This document shows positions 6,600 to 9,281 of a stretch of 9,281 nucleotides of DNA, in pieces. This DNA is from Spirochaetaceae bacterium. Lineage in GTDB: Bacteria; Spirochaetota; Spirochaetia; UBA9216. The DNA is taken from assembly GCA_028527945.1 (NCBI GenBank), contig JAQQAK010000229.1:1-9281 (forward strand). Direction: 5' to 3'. The translations under genes were made by a program, and so were the position numbers. Position 1 is the stretch's first letter. Each line of letters starts with the position of its first letter. A model generated the notes under the pieces. It was not told where the DNA came from and did no database searches. It worked only from the letters and a program-made list of their open reading frames with translations.

Positions 6600-8300
6600 G
6601 ATAACTCTAAACTCTTCGTTGCACATAATAAAGGCGTCAACTATATCCGGATCAAAATGACGGCCTTTCTCATCAATTATCAGCTTCATGGCCTCTTCAT
6701 GAGAGAACGCGTTCTTATAGGGACGTTCACTTATGAGGGCGTCATATACATCAGCAATAGCTACAATTCTGGCAGAAAGGGGGATGTCTGAACCTTTTAA
6801 ACCCTCAGGATATCCGGTTCCGTCCCACTTTTCATGATGATAATACGCGACTTCTTTACCTATTGTTAAAAATGATTTATATCCGACATTTTTATCAATG
6901 ACACTTAAAGCTTCTCCACCCAACATTGAATGCTTTTTCATTACATCAAATTCTTCAGAAGTAAATTTGCCAGCTTTTAAGAGTACAGAATCTTCAATAC
7001 CAACCTTGCCAATATCATGCAGGATCGAAGACATTGAAATATCTTCGATGTATTCTTCTGTTATGTATTCTTCATATTTAGAAATTTCTCTCAAAGTTTT
7101 TGTCAAAACCCTGGTATATTCTTTTATCCGGTCAAGATGTTCACCCGTGCAATGATCTCTAACTTCTGTAAGTTTGGCAAATCCCATAATTGCCGCGGCC
7201 TGAGTTTCTTTTACCTGATAAACAGATTCTTTAAGCTGCTTCTCAAGATGAACTCTCTCGGTTAAATCTTTCTCAAGAATGAAAACAGCAAAAACTCCAT
7301 CACCATTTAATTCTACAAGATGGTATGAAACATAAGTATAAAGCTGATCTCCGTATTTTGTATTTCTTGGAACACCAATTTCTATATACTTACCGCCATT
7401 CATTTTAGCGTAGTCTGTTATTTCAACAATTCCAGGACGATTTTTTCCGGCAGAAAAATAATCATCGTATGAAACTCCTATGAGCTCATCACGCTCCCAA
7501 CCGTAAAGAAGTTCTGCAACAGCATTCATATTCACTATATTACCAACCTCATCAACAATGACAATTGATGAAGCAAAATTTTCGAATAACCTGCTGTAAT
7601 TGCGTTGGCTAACACTTAATTGAGCTTTTAAAAGCTCCTCTCTTGAAAGATCCTGAAAATGTGCAGTAAATCCAAGGATATTAAAATCCTTATCAAAATG
7701 CGGCCATATTGTTTCATAGAATTTTTTTGTACAGCCCAAATATGTATTCAAACTTACTATCTGGCTCAACTGCCCTTTAGATAAACCAAGTTCTTTTATT
7801 CTATTTTTAAAAGCGTCTTCATCAGAGTAGAGATGATCGGCAGTTTCAGGAGAAGTTTCTGTCCAGTTAAGAAGTTTTCTTAAAGAAGGGTTAAAAGTCA
7901 CAATATTTCCTGTAGCATCAAAAGATACAACCGGATCCTGCATATTATAAAAAAGATGTTTAAAAACATTACCAGCCCAGGGAATTAATTTTTTTTCAAC
8001 ATTAGGCTTTATATTTACAAGAGTAAAACCGTTGCCTCCCCCCGTGACATATGAGTATTTAAAACTTTCAATTGCTCCATCAAACTGAGGAAGCTCCAAA
8101 ACATGTTCAATGGCAGAGCCATTTGTAAAATTAAAATATCCCAGAAATTCTTTCTGCCTTAAAAGAATCTCATCAATATCCCACCCTGTTAGTTGTGTGC
8201 ACCGTTCATTAACAAATCGGATTTCACCCTGGTCGTTCAGAAGGAATAGACCTTCTGTAGAATTTTCAATAATTCTGATGTAAAAATCTAAATCATTCAT
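6552..8300 (-). CDS. Triple-PAS HD-GYP domain phosphodiesterase
   Basis: This 582-residue soluble sensor-effector probably hydrolyses cyclic di-GMP. Three PAS-like domains come first: about 5-100 (STEGLFLLNDQGEIRFVNE), 112-220 (DPVVSFDATGNIVTFNPSL) and 234-350 (SSIVIVDEVGNIVNMNAVA, ending in the typical DLTER). A helical linker (350-375) leads to the HD-GYP domain (about 370-575). Metal-site residues are present: H388, the HD pair H428/D429 with K432 (LHDIGKVGI), H457, H488/H489 and D517. The GYP motif is HHEKWDGTGYP (488-498). The acidic residue usual in the (D/E)TGxH motif is Cys384 here. There is no transmembrane segment or receiver domain, so input is through the PAS domains. An in-frame TAA lies two codons before the ATG, fixing the start, although the nearest AAGGA is unusually far upstream (13 nt). 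It is the second gene of a likely operon, 47 bp after the ATPase/cNMP gene. Activity on cGAMP-type dinucleotides, known for some HD-GYP proteins, cannot be excluded. Confidence 0.92.
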   Translation of the reverse strand: MNDLDFYIRIIENSTEGLFLLNDQGEIRFVNERCTQLTGWDIDEILLRQKEFLGYFNFTNGSAIEHVLELPQFDGAIESFKYSYVTGGGNGFTLVNIKPNVEKKLIPWAGNVFKHLFYNMQDPVVSFDATGNIVTFNPSLRKLLNWTETSPETADHLYSDEDAFKNRIKELGLSKGQLSQIVSLNTYLGCTKKFYETIWPHFDKDFNILGFTAHFQDLSREELLKAQLSVSQRNYSRLFENFASSIVIVDEVGNIVNMNAVAELLYGWERDELIGVSYDDYFSAGKNRPGIVEITDYAKMNGGKYIEIGVPRNTKYGDQLYTYVSYHLVELNGDGVFAVFILEKDLTERVHLEKQLKESVYQVKETQAAAIMGFAKLTEVRDHCTGEHLDRIKEYTRVLTKTLREISKYEEYITEEYIEDISMSSILHDIGKVGIEDSVLLKAGKFTSEEFDVMKKHSMLGGEALSVIDKNVGYKSFLTIGKEVAYYHHEKWDGTGYPEGLKGSDIPLSARIVAIADVYDALISERPYKNAFSHEEAMKLIIDEKGRHFDPDIVDAFIMCNEEFRVISMGEFFLCDNNSLKG

Positions 8301-8347
8301 TATTTAGCACACATCCTTGCTCAAACTTTAATCATGAAAAAACTATT
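8301..8347 (-). promoter_or_regulatory. Short intercistronic gap upstream of the HD-GYP gene
   Basis: These 47 bp separate two genes of the same direction. On the minus strand the only Shine-Dalgarno-like string is AAGGA, 13 nt before the ATG, which is long. No hairpin with a T-run is seen. Cotranscription is likely, and the weak site suggests modest or coupled translation of the HD-GYP protein. Confidence 0.4.
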
Positions 8348-9247
8348 TCAAATAACTTTCATTTTCTTTATCTCTGCTGTCAAACTGACATTCTGTTCGT
8401 TAGATCTTGCCAGTCTTTTTGCCAAAAGTCTGGAAAGAAAAATACCATAATAGGGATAGTCTCGAATTAGACTTATAAATGATTTTCTGGAAATCTTGAT
8501 CAATTTTCCAGACTCTACAGCCTTAACTGTTCCATTCCGCTTATTACTAAGCAAGAAAGACATTTCTCCCATAAAAATATCATTTGGACTGAGTTCTCCT
8601 ACAGTCTTTTCCTGATATAAAACATGGTAATATCCTGAGACAATATAATATAAATAATCACTAGAGTCTCCCTCTTCAAACACGATATCGCCAACTTTTA
8701 CCTCAAGAATTTCTTCTTTTATCAGAGGTTGAGGGAACTTGCCGGAAGGTTGCTTCTCGTGTTCAATAATAAAGGTTACCTGATTTCCTTTATCATTATA
8801 ATACATCTCTTTTGATAAGAAACGAGCCATTCTTATGCCGCGTCCATGTAATGATAATTCATCTTGAGTTTTTAATTTTTGATTAATATCGTCAACATCA
8901 AAGCCATCACCATCATCTGTAATTACAAATTTTGTTTGTGCTTCGTGAGTATCCCATTCAAACATAACATGCTTGGCTGCGACTTCTTCATTTTCACATT
9001 TTTTTGCGACCAAATCTACAACGCTGCACCCGTTTTCCATACTTTCAGTTTTTTCAGTGTAAGTGACACCACAATTTCCATGCTCAATACCATTTACAAT
9101 TAACTCCGCAAGAGCAAGCTGAAGATGCATTTTTTTATCAAAACTGATCATCCCGGAATGCGATAAACTTGTAGCAGCAATACCAGCATAAATAGGAACA
9201 GAAAGAATATCATTTGGAATAAGAAAAGAACCAGATGAGCTATCCAT
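8348..9247 (-). CDS. RsbW-like GHKL ATPase fused to a cyclic-nucleotide-binding domain
   Basis: This is a 299-residue cytoplasmic protein. The N-terminal half (about 10-165) is a GHKL ATPase of the RsbW/HATPase_c_2 type, as in anti-sigma-factor kinases: N-box ELIVNGIEHGN (48-58, with E48, N52, H56), G1 box DDGDGFD (111-117) and G2 segment HGRGI (134-138). A stretch of about 45 residues between N-box and G1 (60-105) is longer than in RsbW. The C-terminal half (about 178-285) is a cNMP-binding domain. Its phosphate-binding cassette GEMSFLLSNKRNGTVKA keeps the Glu (E228) and Arg (R237) with the 9-residue spacing of the protein kinase A regulatory domain. A final helix follows. No DNA-binding helix-turn-helix is present, so this is not a CRP-type regulator. 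The likely role is a kinase or binding switch controlled by cAMP or cGMP. No anti-anti-sigma (STAS) or SpoIIE-type phosphatase gene is in the window. The ATG at 9247 is the first in view. The frame stays open to the window edge, so a longer protein cannot be fully excluded. Confidence 0.88.
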   Translation of the reverse strand: MDSSSGSFLIPNDILSVPIYAGIAATSLSHSGMISFDKKMHLQLALAELIVNGIEHGNCGVTYTEKTESMENGCSVVDLVAKKCENEEVAAKHVMFEWDTHEAQTKFVITDDGDGFDVDDINQKLKTQDELSLHGRGIRMARFLSKEMYYNDKGNQVTFIIEHEKQPSGKFPQPLIKEEILEVKVGDIVFEEGDSSDYLYYIVSGYYHVLYQEKTVGELSPNDIFMGEMSFLLSNKRNGTVKAVESGKLIKISRKSFISLIRDYPYYGIFLSRLLAKRLARSNEQNVSLTAEIKKMKVI

Positions 9248-9281
9248 TATTTTAGAATAAAAGCCTCGTTGAAATATTATT

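Noticed and set aside
8301..8315. Four-codon reading frame (ATG TGT GCT AAA TAA) ending at the HD-GYP start on the minus strand
   Set aside because: The AAGGA string runs directly into its ATG, so no ribosome-binding site has workable spacing. Too short to support as a leader peptide.
8879..9103. Open frame of 74 codons on the plus strand, Cys/Phe/Ile-rich
   Set aside because: It is antisense to the conserved ATPase boxes of the 8348-9247 gene. The hydrophobic look comes from AT-rich complement codons.
9248..9281. Right edge, upstream of the ATPase/cNMP gene
   Set aside because: A TATTCT string and a distant GAGG are present, but the spacing fits neither a convincing promoter nor a good ribosome-binding site, and the region is cut by the window edge.

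Overview
This AT-rich window (9281 bp) is densely coded, with six protein genes in three transcription blocks. I see no RNA gene, mobile element, CRISPR array or convincing intrinsic terminator. Several things suggest a spirochete of the Treponema/Spirochaeta type: many sensory and second-messenger proteins, long HEAT-repeat proteins with a membrane anchor, and an RsbW-like ATPase joined to a cyclic-nucleotide-binding domain. That ATPase has an insertion after its N-box that I associate from memory with spirochaetal homologues. The organism assignment is an inference from gene style, not proof.

Layout. Minus strand, 28-663: a LUD-domain (LutC/DUF162) protein with a Cys-rich tail. A 49-bp divergent gap follows. 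Plus strand, 713-6599, looks like one operon. It starts with a GAF-PAS-class III cyclase-homology protein (713-2284), then after 33 bp a membrane-anchored HEAT-repeat protein (2318-4897). The HEAT gene overlaps a GH13 alpha-glucosidase (4890-6599) by 8 bp. Minus strand, 9247-6552, is a second likely operon: an RsbW-like ATPase with a C-terminal cyclic-nucleotide-binding domain (9247-8348), then after 47 bp a triple-PAS HD-GYP phosphodiesterase (8300-6552). The two operons converge, and their last genes overlap tail to tail by 48 bp.

How the genes may work together. Four of the six proteins are sensory, signalling or scaffold proteins built around nucleotide second messengers: a cyclase fold, a cyclic-nucleotide receptor fused to a kinase/anti-sigma-like ATPase, a c-di-GMP-type phosphodiesterase, and a HEAT scaffold. 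The glucosidase is the only clear metabolic enzyme apart from the LUD protein. The most notable observation is that the cyclase-homology domain has lost the first metal-binding Asp and both transition-state residues (Asn and Arg), while keeping the second Asp and the purine-contacting Lys. It is therefore probably a pseudocyclase acting as a nucleotide sensor or interaction partner rather than a cAMP source. The functional links between the genes are hypotheses from proximity.
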